A DNA stretch of 64,000 nucleotides from Viridibacterium curvum (GTDB lineage: Bacteria > Pseudomonadota > Gammaproteobacteria > Burkholderiales > Rhodocyclaceae), in NCBI RefSeq assembly GCF_039544165.1, contig NZ_BAABLD010000010.1, forward strand, positions 1 to 64,000, written 5' to 3'. The translations under genes and the position numbers were made by a program. The notes under the pieces are model-generated. The model saw only the letters and a list, made by a program, of their open reading frames with translations. It ran no database searches and had not been told where the DNA came from. This document shows positions 46,335-55,461 of this stretch, piece after piece; the first letter of the stretch is position 1, and every line of letters begins with the position of its first letter.

Positions 46335-47801
46335 TCAGAGCTTGCCCGGCCCCTGGTTGGCGAGCACGAAGCCCGCCACCTCGGCCGCCGGCAGCAGCTT
46401 GTAGGCGCCAGCCGGCTTCCAGCCCGGGTCGCTGGACAGCTTCGCCCCACTGTTGCGCGCATTGAAGGCATTGACGATGTCGGCCGGCTGACCGTTGAAC
46501 AGCGAGCCCTGGTCGAACAGCGCCGAGTCCGGCGTGACGTGATAGACGAGGTCCGGCACCGTCGCGCCCTCGATCTCGAAGGCGTTGTTCTGCGAATACA
46601 GCTTGGCCTGACGACCAAGCCCGAAGGCATAAGAGAAACCGCTACCCGTGCCATCGCGCTTGCCGCGGAACAGGTTGTTGTAGACATGCACCTGGCCGTA
46701 ACGCGTCAGCGGCTGGCGCTGACGGATGCCATCGAAGAAATTGTGGCGGATCGTAACCTTGAGCTTGCCCTCGTCGCTGGGATAGTTGTCGCTGCCGCCA
46801 ACCAGCATCAGCTTGTCGTGGTTCGAAAAGTGGTTGTGCGAAACGGTGACGTAGTTCGAGCCATTGGTGATGTCCAGTGAACCGTCGTGGTGCTGGAACT
46901 TCTGCTCGGGCTGGTTGTATGGAAAGGCGAAAGGCGACGGGAACAGCTTGTCCGGTCGCGCGCCGTCGCTGAAGCTGCAGTGGTCGATCCACACGCGCGT
47001 CGCGCCCTTGACCGAGATGAGGTCGTACTCCCCATTCCAGCGACCACCATTGCAGCGATGCGGACCGCGCGTGTCGTCAATGAAATCCGCCTGGCAACCG
47101 CTCAATGCAAAACCCTGAACAGGCGCAAAGCTGAAGGTGTCCTCGGGGTTCCACATCGGGAAGTAATCGAAAGCATCTTCGAACGCGATGTTACGAATGA
47201 TGATGTTCTCGACATCGAAATTCAGGTACAGATTGCCCTTGATGATCTTTGCGTCGCTACCGATGCCGATGATCGTGGTGTTGGAAGGGATGAGCACCTG
47301 CACGACGCGCTTCTGGTTTTCGTAGGAACGCCTGCGCGCCTCCTCCAATGGCCCTGACACCTTTGGCGGACGCCCGCCAACCGTGTTCTGGCGATTCCAT
47401 TTATTCGGATCGTAGGCCTTCTTATAGGCCTCGAAATCGTAGCCCGGATCCGCGTAATCCTTCTCCACCAGTTCGCGCCCCGCGTCATCGCTGCTGAGAT
47501 TGATGGTGCCCTGCACGCGGATGATCTTGGGGCTGCTGCCGGAACGCTTGAGCGCATCGATGAACTGCTTGCGCGTCGTCACGGTGTAGATGTCGTCAGC
47601 ACGCGCCGCTGCGCCGCCGGTCGTGCCGCCCCCCCAACCGTCCTCGGCTGGCAAGGTCTGACGGGCCACGTCGTTGGCCGGCAGGCGGGCGAAGTCGGCC
47701 GGACCAAGCCCACCGCCTGCGCAGGACAACAGCGCAGGCAAGGGCAAAGCCAGGGCCAGAAAGCGCCAGACAAGGTACGACTTGCTGCGTAACATAAGCA
47801 T
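46335..47801 (-). CDS. Pectate lyase, polysaccharide lyase family 1, lipoprotein
   Basis: A 488-residue protein. The signal peptide ends in lipobox LLSC, so it is likely surface or periplasmic lipid-anchored. The parallel beta-helix core carries RVWIDHCSFSDG, DGSLDITNGSNYVTVSHNHF and HNFFDGIRQRQPLTRYG, where Arg and Asp residues serve catalysis and calcium binding. It cleaves polygalacturonate by beta-elimination. The ATG at 47801 follows GGCGAG; an ATG at 47795 and a longer frame to 47936 are less likely. It fits with the PL3 lyase and KDG pathway genes nearby. Confidence 0.92.
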   Translation of the reverse strand: MLMLRSKSYLVWRFLALALPLPALLSCAGGGLGPADFARLPANDVARQTLPAEDGWGGGTTGGAAARADDIYTVTTRKQFIDALKRSGSSPKIIRVQGTINLSSDDAGRELVEKDYADPGYDFEAYKKAYDPNKWNRQNTVGGRPPKVSGPLEEARRRSYENQKRVVQVLIPSNTTIIGIGSDAKIIKGNLYLNFDVENIIIRNIAFEDAFDYFPMWNPEDTFSFAPVQGFALSGCQADFIDDTRGPHRCNGGRWNGEYDLISVKGATRVWIDHCSFSDGARPDKLFPSPFAFPYNQPEQKFQHHDGSLDITNGSNYVTVSHNHFSNHDKLMLVGGSDNYPSDEGKLKVTIRHNFFDGIRQRQPLTRYGQVHVYNNLFRGKRDGTGSGFSYAFGLGRQAKLYSQNNAFEIEGATVPDLVYHVTPDSALFDQGSLFNGQPADIVNAFNARNSGAKLSSDPGWKPAGAYKLLPAAEVAGFVLANQGPGKL

Positions 47802-47889
47802 CTCGCCGGAAAAATGAACGCCGGATGATACCGGGCTCATGCCCAGCCCCGAATGCGGGGAAACCACACAGCACCGCCCCCGCCGTTCC

Positions 47890-48921
47890 ATGCAAGTCAA
47901 CGAATTCCTGCAAACACTGCGTACCCACGGCGCCAAGCCAGGTCACGAACAACGCATCCTTCGCGCCTGGCTCAAGGCCGCGCCGCTGGACAGCGGCCCG
48001 CGCAAACAGCAAGCCGAAAACGCCCTGCCACTGGCTCTGCGCAGCGCCCTGCCTGGCCTGCAGACCACGTTGGATGGTATTGCCCGCGTACAGTCCGAGC
48101 ACCCGGGCGAAGACGGCTCCGCACGCCTGCTGATCGAACTGGCCGACAAACAAACGGTGGAGAGTGTGCTGCTGCTGCGTGATGGCTTGTGCGTCTCCAC
48201 ACAAGTCGGTTGCGCCGTCGGCTGCACTTTCTGCATGACTGGCCGCGAAGGACTGCAGCGCCAACTCAGCAGTGCCGAGATCCTCGCTCAGGTTGTCCTC
48301 GCCCGTGCGCGACGACACGTCAAGAAGGTCGTTTTCATGGGCATGGGCGAACCGGCCCACAACCTCGACAACGTGCTCGAAACCATCGACCTGCTGGGCC
48401 GCTACGGCGACATCGGCCACAAGAACCTGGTCTTCTCGACCGTCGGCGATCCGCGCGTCTTCGAGCGCCTGCCACAAGGCGAGGTCAAGCCCGCGCTGGC
48501 CCTGTCTCTGCACACCACACGCGCCGACCTGCGTGCCGAACTGTTGCCCCGCGCCCCGCGCATGAGCCCGGAAGAACTCGTCGAGCTCGGCGAGGACTAC
48601 GCACGCCGCACGGGCTACCCGATCCAGTACCAATGGACCCTGCTCGACGGCATCAACGACAGCGTAGAGGAACTCGACGGCATCGTGCGTCTGCTGCATG
48701 GCAAGTACGCGATCATGAACATGATCCCGTACAACACCAACGAAGGCCTGCCCTACCGCCGCCCCGACCCCGAACGCGCCGCCGACATCGCCCGTCAGCT
48801 GCACCGGCGAGGCATCCTCACCAAGCTGCGCAATTCCGCCGGGCAAGACGTCGATGGCGGCTGCGGCCAGCTGCGGGCGCGCACAGCCAAAGTGGTATTC
48901 CAGCGCAAGCGCCCTGTCTGA
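47890..48921 (+). CDS. rlmN: RlmN-type 23S rRNA/tRNA adenine C2 methyltransferase
   Basis: A 343-residue radical SAM methyltransferase. The cluster motif CAVGCTFC binds 4Fe-4S. The mechanistic cysteines are present: one in GLCVSTQVGC and one in QDVDGGCGQL. FMGMGEPAHNLDNVLE is the SAM-side GGE-like region. It would methylate A2503 of 23S rRNA or tRNA A37, but Cfr-like or paralogue function cannot be excluded, since no other copy in the genome can be seen. The start is uncertain: ATG at 47839 is also open, but MQVNEFLQTL at 47890 matches the family N-terminus better. Confidence 0.85.
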   Translation: MQVNEFLQTLRTHGAKPGHEQRILRAWLKAAPLDSGPRKQQAENALPLALRSALPGLQTTLDGIARVQSEHPGEDGSARLLIELADKQTVESVLLLRDGLCVSTQVGCAVGCTFCMTGREGLQRQLSSAEILAQVVLARARRHVKKVVFMGMGEPAHNLDNVLETIDLLGRYGDIGHKNLVFSTVGDPRVFERLPQGEVKPALALSLHTTRADLRAELLPRAPRMSPEELVELGEDYARRTGYPIQYQWTLLDGINDSVEELDGIVRLLHGKYAIMNMIPYNTNEGLPYRRPDPERAADIARQLHRRGILTKLRNSAGQDVDGGCGQLRARTAKVVFQRKRPV

Positions 48922-49028
48922 AAAGCGTTGCACTGCAGCTGAGGGTTGACACGGATCAGCACGTCGTGGAGCCCGGCGCACAATCCTTGAGGCTGCAGAC
49001 ACACCACACAGACAAGAGGAGACACGGA

Positions 49029-49304
49029 ATGCGCTTCACGCCCGACATGATCGAGGAACTGAACACCCTGCTGCGTTTCGATCTCACCACCAGCCTGCAA
49101 GGCATCAAGATCCACGCCAACGCGGACCAGTCAATCATTGCAGCCACCCGTCGTCTGCACGCTGAGGGCCTGATTACACAGGCCGATGGCGGTTACCTCA
49201 CGCCACTGGGCCGTGCCGCCGCCGAGCAAGCGCAGGCTCTGTTGAGCATCCTTACCTCGCGCCCCAACGGCGCGACCACGCCAGTACATTACGAAGCAGC
49301 CTGA
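49029..49304 (+). CDS. TIGR02647-type small conserved protein
   Basis: A 91-residue protein starting MRFTPDMIEELNTLLRFDL, with GLITQADGGYLTPLGRAAAEQAQ in the second half, a winged-helix-like pattern. It resembles the TIGR02647 conserved family of unknown function. A DNA-binding role is possible but not shown. Its ATG follows AGGAGAC-like bases (49017-49023). It lies 107 bases after rlmN. Confidence 0.75.
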   Translation: MRFTPDMIEELNTLLRFDLTTSLQGIKIHANADQSIIAATRRLHAEGLITQADGGYLTPLGRAAAEQAQALLSILTSRPNGATTPVHYEAA

Positions 49305-49453
49305 GCCGGTTCTACCGGCCAAACCAGGGCGCGCCGCCGGGGGAGTGACAGGCAGATGACAGCACATTGTCATCTGCCCGAACGGCTATTTTTCTGACCA
49401 TGGGGAAGCGCTAAACTGGCGCATAACCCTATTCGTCGCACCCGGAGATTGTC

Positions 49454-49846
49454 ATGCACGCACTTGTCCGCGCCCTTGCCCCTTTGCTCGTCGTCAGTCC
49501 GCTACTCGTCTCCTGCGGTGGCGGAATTGAAGACCTGGCGTTCGCGAAATCCATCAGCATCAGCAAGATGGAATGCCCGACCAGCAACTTTGGCGCCACC
49601 GTCCCGCCCGGCACCGACGCCAAGGTCAAGGCCTGGGCCACCATCGTCGGCATCAAGAACGCCGACGTCGTCTGGACCTGGGACTCGGACGGCAACGCCG
49701 TCACCTTCGGCGCCCAGACGCAGGAAGACAACACATCCAGCATCGACATCAAAGCCCCCGGCTCGCCCGCCAAGTACAAGATCAACGTACACGCCAAGGC
49801 CGAAGGCAAGGAAGGCAATGCCACCTGCGAGCTGGAAGTTAAGTAA
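49454..49846 (+). CDS. Small secreted lipoprotein, unknown function
   Basis: A 130-residue protein. The signal ends in a lipobox LLVSC followed by GGGIEDLAFAKSISIS. The mature part is a beta-rich Ig-like segment with two Cys (about residues 41 and 126). It starts near CCCGGAGATTGTC upstream, with GGAG seven bases before the ATG. No family is recognised. Confidence 0.7.
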   Translation: MHALVRALAPLLVVSPLLVSCGGGIEDLAFAKSISISKMECPTSNFGATVPPGTDAKVKAWATIVGIKNADVVWTWDSDGNAVTFGAQTQEDNTSSIDIKAPGSPAKYKINVHAKAEGKEGNATCELEVK

Positions 49847-49880
49847 GCGCGGACAACTCCGCAAACTCGACAGTCACTGG

Positions 49881-49900
49881 ATTCCCGCCTTCGCGGGAAT
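49881..49900. repeat. dRS3-like palindromic repeat
   Basis: ATTCCCGCCTTCGCGGGAAT is a perfect palindromic 8-bp stem with a 4-base loop, preceded by TGG and followed by GAC, the ubiquitous extragenic repeat type seen in many beta- and gammaproteobacteria. Confidence 0.8.
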
Positions 49901-49958
49901 GACACGAGTGCGGCGAACCAACGCCAATCCAGTAGTCAGATCTCTCGCCTCTAAACAC

Positions 49959-50002
49959 AAACAAAAAGCCCGAAGGCTCACGCCTCCGGGCTTTTTGTTT
50001 TT
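49959..50002. terminator. Bidirectional terminator
   Basis: An 18-bp stem with one mismatch (49959-49977 with 49982-50000) flanked by A and T tracts lies between the convergent lipoprotein and kdgK genes. It can end transcripts from both sides. Confidence 0.9.
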
Positions 50003-50017
50003 ACTCCCCAACCGTCA

Positions 50018-50137
50018 GATTTGTGCTGGGCGCGTAGCGAGCGGGTCGAGGTTGATTCGAGAAGCGCAGCTGTACGAGGAGTACAGCGAGCATCGCCGAA
50101 TCAAGATCGGCCCGCGCAGTAGCGCCCTGCGCAAATC
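50018..50137. repeat. 120-bp near-palindromic element downstream of kdgK
   Basis: The two arms (50018-50075 and 50081-50137) are reverse complements over about 57 bases with scattered mismatches, around a 5-base loop. Stretches such as TTGATTCG/CGAATCAA and CTGTAC/GTACAG pair exactly. It ends 6 bases before the kdgK stop on the minus strand. It resembles a mobile palindromic or MITE-like extragenic element; no ORF is inside. Confidence 0.75.
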
Positions 50138-50143
50138 AGGGCG

Positions 50144-51247
50144 TTAGCGGATTACGCGCGCACCCTTGCCCTTCATTGCGGCTTCGACTTCTTCCACGCG
50201 CACCATCGAGGTGTCGCCCGGGGTCGACATGGCCAGTGCGCCGTGTGCTGCGCCGTATTCGACGGCAGCTTGCGGGCCCTTGCCTTCCAGGAAGCCGTAG
50301 GCCAGACCGGAGGCGAAACCGTCACCACCGCCGACGCGGTCGTAGATTTCGAGGTTGTCGCGCTTCATCGATTGATACAGCTGGCCCTGGTAGTAGAGCA
50401 GCGCGGACCAGTCGTTGAAGGTAGCAGTCGTTGCCTTGCGCAGCGTGGTGGCAGCCACCTTGAAGTTGGGGAAAGCGGCCACGGCCGTTTCGATCATCTT
50501 CTTGAAGCTGTCGGTTTCGATGTTGGTCAGGTGCTCGTCGGCGCCTTCCACTTCGAAGCCCAGGCAGGCGGTGAAGTCTTCTTCGTTGCCGATCATCACG
50601 TCGACGTACTTGGCGATGTTGCGGTTGATCTTCTGTGCGCCTTCCTTGCCGCCCTGGCTCTTCCACAGCGATGCGCGGTAGTTCAGGTCGTAGGCGACGA
50701 CGGTGCCGTACTTCTTGGCGACTTCAACGGCTTCGATCACGGCTTCAGCGGTGTTCGATGCAAGCGCAGCGAAGATGCCGCCGGTCTGGAACCAGCGCAC
50801 GCCTTCTTCGCCGAACAGCTTTTCCCAGTTCACTTCACCTGGGCGGATTTGCGAGGCAGCCGAGTGGCCACGGTCGGAACAGCCCAGAGCCGGACGAATG
50901 CCGAAGCCCTTTTCCGTGAAGTTCAGGCCGACGCGGGTGTTCTTGCCCAGACCGTCGAAATCGCGCCAGATGACGTGCGACATGTCGACGCCGCCTTGCA
51001 TGATGAAGTCTTCAACCAGCCAGCCCAGATCGTTCTTCGGCAGAGCGGTCACGACGGCAGCGCGCTTGCCCCAGCACTTGCGCATGGCGCGAGCGACGTT
51101 GTACTCGCCGCCACCTTCCCAGACCTGGAAGGAACGGGCATTGCGCACGCGACCGAAGCCCGGGTCGAAGCGCAGCATGACTTCACCGAAGGACACGCAG
51201 TCCCACTTGGTTTCGGCGGCAGATTTGATGATCAGTTCGGACGACAT
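50144..51247 (-). CDS. kdgK: 2-keto-3-deoxygluconate kinase, PfkB family
   Basis: A 367-residue PfkB sugar kinase starting MSSELIIKSAAETKWDCVSF. Motifs: VWEGGGEYNVARAMRKC near the N-terminus and DRVGGGDGFASGLAYGF with the catalytic Asp near the end. It phosphorylates KDG to KDPG, the last steps of pectin and uronate breakdown. AGGA lies before the ATG. It sits 90 bases after the aldolase gene on the same strand, so the pair works in sequence. The protein is longer than the typical proteobacterial KdgK and resembles the type in Bacteroidetes. Confidence 0.88.
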   Translation of the reverse strand: MSSELIIKSAAETKWDCVSFGEVMLRFDPGFGRVRNARSFQVWEGGGEYNVARAMRKCWGKRAAVVTALPKNDLGWLVEDFIMQGGVDMSHVIWRDFDGLGKNTRVGLNFTEKGFGIRPALGCSDRGHSAASQIRPGEVNWEKLFGEEGVRWFQTGGIFAALASNTAEAVIEAVEVAKKYGTVVAYDLNYRASLWKSQGGKEGAQKINRNIAKYVDVMIGNEEDFTACLGFEVEGADEHLTNIETDSFKKMIETAVAAFPNFKVAATTLRKATTATFNDWSALLYYQGQLYQSMKRDNLEIYDRVGGGDGFASGLAYGFLEGKGPQAAVEYGAAHGALAMSTPGDTSMVRVEEVEAAMKGKGARVIR

Positions 51248-51337
51248 TTTCTGATTCCTTTTGCTTGAATGGAATTTGGTGTGGACTTGCCCTGCAGGCC
51301 AGCGTCATAGGCTGGCCCGTCAGGGTTTTCAGGGGAA

Positions 51338-52024
51338 TTACTTGGCAGCCAGTTCAGCCTTGATCGTCTTGACCAGGGCGATGGTTTCGGCAACACGCTT
51401 CTCGATGCCGGCGTAGTCCTTGGCCTTGAGCAGTTCCTTGGTGATCAGGTTGCTGCCGACGCCGCAGGCGACGATGCCGGCGCCGAACCACTTGCGCAGC
51501 GAAGCTTCGTCCGGCTCGACACCGCCGGTGGGCATGATGCGCGTCCAGGGCATGGGACCCATGACGGCCTTGACGAAGTCGGGACCACCCACGGACGAAC
51601 CCGGGAAGACCTTGACGATCTCGCAGCCCAGCTCCTGTGCGTCACCGATTTCGGTGGCCGAGCCGCAGCCGGGGCTGTAGGGGATGCCGCGACGGTTACA
51701 GACCTTGGCGACTTCGGCGTTGAGCAGCGGGCCGACGATGAACTTGGCGCCGTTGGCGATGTAGATGCCGGCAGTGGGGGCTTCGCAGATGGAGCCCACG
51801 CCCATGATGACCGACGGATCGGCCTTGGCGAAGTAACGTGTCACTTCGTAGAAAACGTGCGAGGCGAAATCGCCACGGTTGGTGAACTCGATGCACTTGG
51901 CGCCACCGTTGGCACAGGCCTGGATCACGTTCTTGCAGACTTCGACGTCCGGATCGTAGAACACGGGGATGATCGACTGGTCCATCATCGCGGCCAGGAC
52001 GGCCATGCGGTCTTTTGCTGCCAT
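51338..52024 (-). CDS. eda: KDPG/KHG aldolase
   Basis: A 228-residue class I aldolase. The Glu of CIEFTNRGDF and the Schiff-base Lys in EIVKVFPGSSVGGPDFVKAV are present, and IMPTGGVEPDE is the phosphate-binding segment. It splits KDPG into pyruvate and glyceraldehyde 3-phosphate. GGAG seven bases before the ATG at 52024 decides the start. It is longer than the E. coli Eda (about 213) and shares the CNRRGIPYSPGCGS style of Bacteroidetes homologues. It precedes kdgK. Confidence 0.92.
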   Translation of the reverse strand: MAAKDRMAVLAAMMDQSIIPVFYDPDVEVCKNVIQACANGGAKCIEFTNRGDFASHVFYEVTRYFAKADPSVIMGVGSICEAPTAGIYIANGAKFIVGPLLNAEVAKVCNRRGIPYSPGCGSATEIGDAQELGCEIVKVFPGSSVGGPDFVKAVMGPMPWTRIMPTGGVEPDEASLRKWFGAGIVACGVGSNLITKELLKAKDYAGIEKRVAETIALVKTIKAELAAK

Positions 52025-52096
52025 GGAATTTCTCCGAGCTAATAGAGTGTGAGGGGGATCAACCGAAGGCAGGGCGCATCCTCCAGCGAGCCCGGC

Positions 52097-52149
52097 ATTT
52101 TCGCTGAACATAAAGGGCGGATCAAGGGAATAACGGCTTTCCTTGATCC
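52097..52149 (-). promoter_or_regulatory. Candidate promoter/operator upstream of eda-kdgK
   Basis: Inverted arms GGATCAAGG (52119-52127) and CCTTGATCC (52141-52149) are separated by 13 bases. On the minus strand the inner arm overlaps TTGATC (52125-52120), with GAAAAT (52102-52097) 17 bases later, a weak -35/-10 pair. It may bind a pathway regulator or be a simple hairpin after dnaE2. Confidence 0.35.
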
Positions 52150-52233
52150 AGCGCGGCTTGTCAGTGCCTGTTTTTCACTTGTTTCCCCACCCAGGGCCTG
52201 AAACGACCGTTTGAGCGCCTTGCGCTGACCGCA

Positions 52234-55200
52234 TCAGTGAAAATCGCGGCTGACGGTCGCGAGCTCGCCAAGCCAGGCACTGAGATCCACCAGATGTTTC
52301 GCCACCAGCAACACGACGCGGGCCTGGTCGCCCCCCTCCTCCGCTTCATGCGGCGGATCCGAAACCTGCATCTGTCCAAATACGCCTAAAAGCCCCGCAT
52401 TCAGCACTTCACGGCGCTGGCGCTCAGCAAGCCAGGGATGGACGATGACGTTGACGACACCCGTTTCGTCTTCGATCGTGATGAACACGCTCTTCGCCGA
52501 ACCCGGCTTCTGGCGGCAGGTCACGATGCCGGCCGCACGCCCGGCCGCCCTGTCCTGTGCCAGCAACACTTCGGCATTCGGCCGGAAACGTCTCGCTTCA
52601 AGCTTGTGACGCAGCAAAGCAACGGGGTGACGCCCAAGCGTCAGACCCAGCGTGCGATAGTCAGCGACGATACCCTGCCCTTCGCTGGGCGCGGCAAGCG
52701 CCACCGGCGCCTCGATGGCAGGTGCGATATCGAAGAGATCTCCCTGCAACTGCAGGCCGCTGACCTGCCAGGCCACCTGCCGGCGATGACCGCCCAGCGA
52801 GCGCAGGGCATCCGCCGCAGCGAGGCGCCGCATCTCGCCCGCCGAGAGCTTCGCGCGCTCCGCCAGTTCCTCCACGCTGCGAAAACCACCCTGCCCGCGC
52901 GCGACCACGATGCGCTCGGCGACGCCCTGCGAAATGCCCCGGATCTCGTGCAAGCCCAACCGTACCGCTGGGCGCGGCGCGGCGAGGTCTTCAAGATGGC
53001 AGCCCCAGCCACTACGACACACGTCGACTGGCTCGACACGCACACCATGCTTGCGTGCGTCCTGCACGAGTTGCGCGGGCTGGTAGAAACCCATGGGCTG
53101 ACTGTTGAGCAAGGCACAGAGAAAGGCCTCGGGCTCGTGACACTTGAGCCAGGCCGACACATAGGCCAGCAGCGCAAAGCTCGCCGCGTGCGACTCGGGG
53201 AAACCGTATTCGCCGAAGCCTTCAATCTGGCGGCACAGTGCTTCGGCGAAAGCGTCCAGCCCTTTGGCGGACATACCCTTGCGCAGCTTGTCCTTGAATT
53301 TTTCGAGATGCCCTTTCTGCTTCCATGAAGCCATCGCGCGGCGTAGCTGGTCGGCTTCGCCCGGTGTGAAGCCGGCGGCCACCACGGCAAGCTGCATCAC
53401 CTGCTCCTGGAAGATCGGCACGCCAAAGGTGCGATCCAGCACGGCATCTATCTCCGGATTGATGGATTGCACCGACCTCTGTTCGGCATGCCCCCTCAGA
53501 TAGGGATGCACCATGCCGCCCTGGATGGGCCCCGGCCGCACGATCGCGACCTGCACGACAAGGTCGTAATAGTTGCGCGGCCGCAGGCGCGGCAGCATGG
53601 ACATCTGCGCCCGCGATTCGATCTGGAACACGCCCACGGTATCGGCCTGACAGATCATGTCGAAGGTCGGTCGATCCTTGGCCGGAATCATCTCCATTTG
53701 CCAGTGCTCGCCGCGCCGCACCGACACCCAGCTCAGGGCACGACGGATCACGGTCAGCATGCCCAGCGCGAGCACATCGACCTTGAGCAATCCGAGAGAC
53801 TCCAGATCATCCTTGTCCCATTGGATCACCGAGCGGTCCGCCATCGCCGCGTTCTCCACCGGCACCAGACGCGACAGCGGGCCCTGCGAGATGACGAAAC
53901 CACCGACGTGCTGCGACAGGTGGCGCGGAAAATCCCGCAGCATTTCTGCCAGCGCCAGCCACTTCACGACGCGCGGGCTCTGCAAGCTCAGGCCAATGCC
54001 AGCGAGCCGCGCGGGTAACTGATCGCGACGGTCCCACCAGGCCAGCGAACGGGACAGCGCGGCGATCTCTGCCTCGCCGAACCCCATCGCAAAGCCTGCA
54101 TCGCGCAATGCACTCTTGCGGCGATAGCGGATCACCGTCGCGGCGAGTGCGGCGCGATCGCGACCGTACTTGTTGTAGATGTACTGGATAACCTCTTCCC
54201 GTCGCTCGTGCTCGAAGTCCACGTCGATGTCTGGCGGCTCGTCACGTTCGCGCGAGATGAAGCGCTCGAACAACAGATGCGCACGAGTGGGGTCAACAGC
54301 CGTGATGCCCAGCGCGTAGCAGACTGTGGAGTTCGCTGCCGAGCCACGCCCCTGACACAGGATGCCCTCGCGTCGTGCGAACTCCACGATGTCGTAGACG
54401 GTGAGAAAGAAGGCTTCGTACCGCTTCTCGGCGATGAGCGCGAGCTCCTTCTCGACCTGGGCGCGGATCTGCTGCGGGATGCCGTCCCTGTATCGATCAA
54501 GCAGCCCCTTCTCCGTCTCCTGTCGCAGGTAAGACGTCGGCGTATGCCCCTGTGGCACGATCTCTTCCGGATACTCGTACCCCAGCGTACCCAGATCGAA
54601 GTGGCAGCGTCCGGCAATCCGCACGCTCTCATCCAGCAGCTCGCGCGGATACAGCCGCGCCAAGCGCGTACGAGCACGCAGATGCCGCTCGGCATTCGGG
54701 AACAGCGCGTAGCCCGCCTCGAACACGGTCTTGCGTAGACGGATTGCGGTCAGCGTGTCCTGCAAGGGCCGCCGGCCGCGCGCATGCATGTGCACGTCGC
54801 CGCTCGCCACGAGCGGAATGCCGGTTTCGGCACCGATTGCCCGCAGCGCCTCCAGCCGCGCTGCATCGTCGGCCCCGCACAGCAATTCCACAGCAATCCA
54901 CACACGTGGCCCGACATGCCCCGTGTCGGTATCCGCCGCGTCCGGAAAGCGTTCGCGCAGCCAGCGCGCATCCTCGATGTCCGGCACTTCGCCAGGCACC
55001 CACAGTGCCAGACAATCCGTCACTGCACCACGCGGCGCAATCGCCACGAGGTCGCCACGCTGCAGGCTGTACTCGCCCTTTTCCGAGCGGCGCCGCGCCA
55101 GCGAGATCAGCGCGGACAGATTGCCGTAGCCCTCGCGGTTCTGCGCCAGCAGCACCAGCTTGAGACCGCAATCGAATGTGAACTCGCTACCAACGATCAA

Positions 55201-55461
55201 CCGGGGCAAGGGCTGGATGACCGGCACGGGCTCACCCGCGTCCTTTGCACGCTGCACCGCTGCACAGTCTTCCGCGTGCAGATCCTTGAGTGCCTGCCAG
55301 GCCTGCACCACACCCGCCACCGAACACTCGTCGGTGATGGCAAGCGAGTGATAGCCGCGTTGGCGTGCATGCGCCATCAGCTCTACCGGATGCGAGGCCC
55401 CGCGCAGGAAACTGAAATTGCTGAGGCAATGCAGCTCGGCATAGTCAGGCAGGCTGCTCAT
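52234..55461 (-). CDS. dnaE2: Error-prone DNA polymerase III alpha-type DnaE2 (ImuC)
   Basis: A 1075-residue alpha subunit: PHP domain starting DYAELHCLSNFSFLRGAS, then the C-family polymerase core with PDIDVDFEHERREEVIQY carrying catalytic aspartates, a helix-hairpin-helix region and an OB fold near the C-terminus. It extends mutagenic lesion-bypass products with ImuA and ImuB. The ATG at 55461 overlaps the imuB stop by ATGA. A frame to 55515 is not supported. Confidence 0.96.
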   Translation of the reverse strand: MSSLPDYAELHCLSNFSFLRGASHPVELMAHARQRGYHSLAITDECSVAGVVQAWQALKDLHAEDCAAVQRAKDAGEPVPVIQPLPRLIVGSEFTFDCGLKLVLLAQNREGYGNLSALISLARRRSEKGEYSLQRGDLVAIAPRGAVTDCLALWVPGEVPDIEDARWLRERFPDAADTDTGHVGPRVWIAVELLCGADDAARLEALRAIGAETGIPLVASGDVHMHARGRRPLQDTLTAIRLRKTVFEAGYALFPNAERHLRARTRLARLYPRELLDESVRIAGRCHFDLGTLGYEYPEEIVPQGHTPTSYLRQETEKGLLDRYRDGIPQQIRAQVEKELALIAEKRYEAFFLTVYDIVEFARREGILCQGRGSAANSTVCYALGITAVDPTRAHLLFERFISRERDEPPDIDVDFEHERREEVIQYIYNKYGRDRAALAATVIRYRRKSALRDAGFAMGFGEAEIAALSRSLAWWDRRDQLPARLAGIGLSLQSPRVVKWLALAEMLRDFPRHLSQHVGGFVISQGPLSRLVPVENAAMADRSVIQWDKDDLESLGLLKVDVLALGMLTVIRRALSWVSVRRGEHWQMEMIPAKDRPTFDMICQADTVGVFQIESRAQMSMLPRLRPRNYYDLVVQVAIVRPGPIQGGMVHPYLRGHAEQRSVQSINPEIDAVLDRTFGVPIFQEQVMQLAVVAAGFTPGEADQLRRAMASWKQKGHLEKFKDKLRKGMSAKGLDAFAEALCRQIEGFGEYGFPESHAASFALLAYVSAWLKCHEPEAFLCALLNSQPMGFYQPAQLVQDARKHGVRVEPVDVCRSGWGCHLEDLAAPRPAVRLGLHEIRGISQGVAERIVVARGQGGFRSVEELAERAKLSAGEMRRLAAADALRSLGGHRRQVAWQVSGLQLQGDLFDIAPAIEAPVALAAPSEGQGIVADYRTLGLTLGRHPVALLRHKLEARRFRPNAEVLLAQDRAAGRAAGIVTCRQKPGSAKSVFITIEDETGVVNVIVHPWLAERQRREVLNAGLLGVFGQMQVSDPPHEAEEGGDQARVVLLVAKHLVDLSAWLGELATVSRDFH

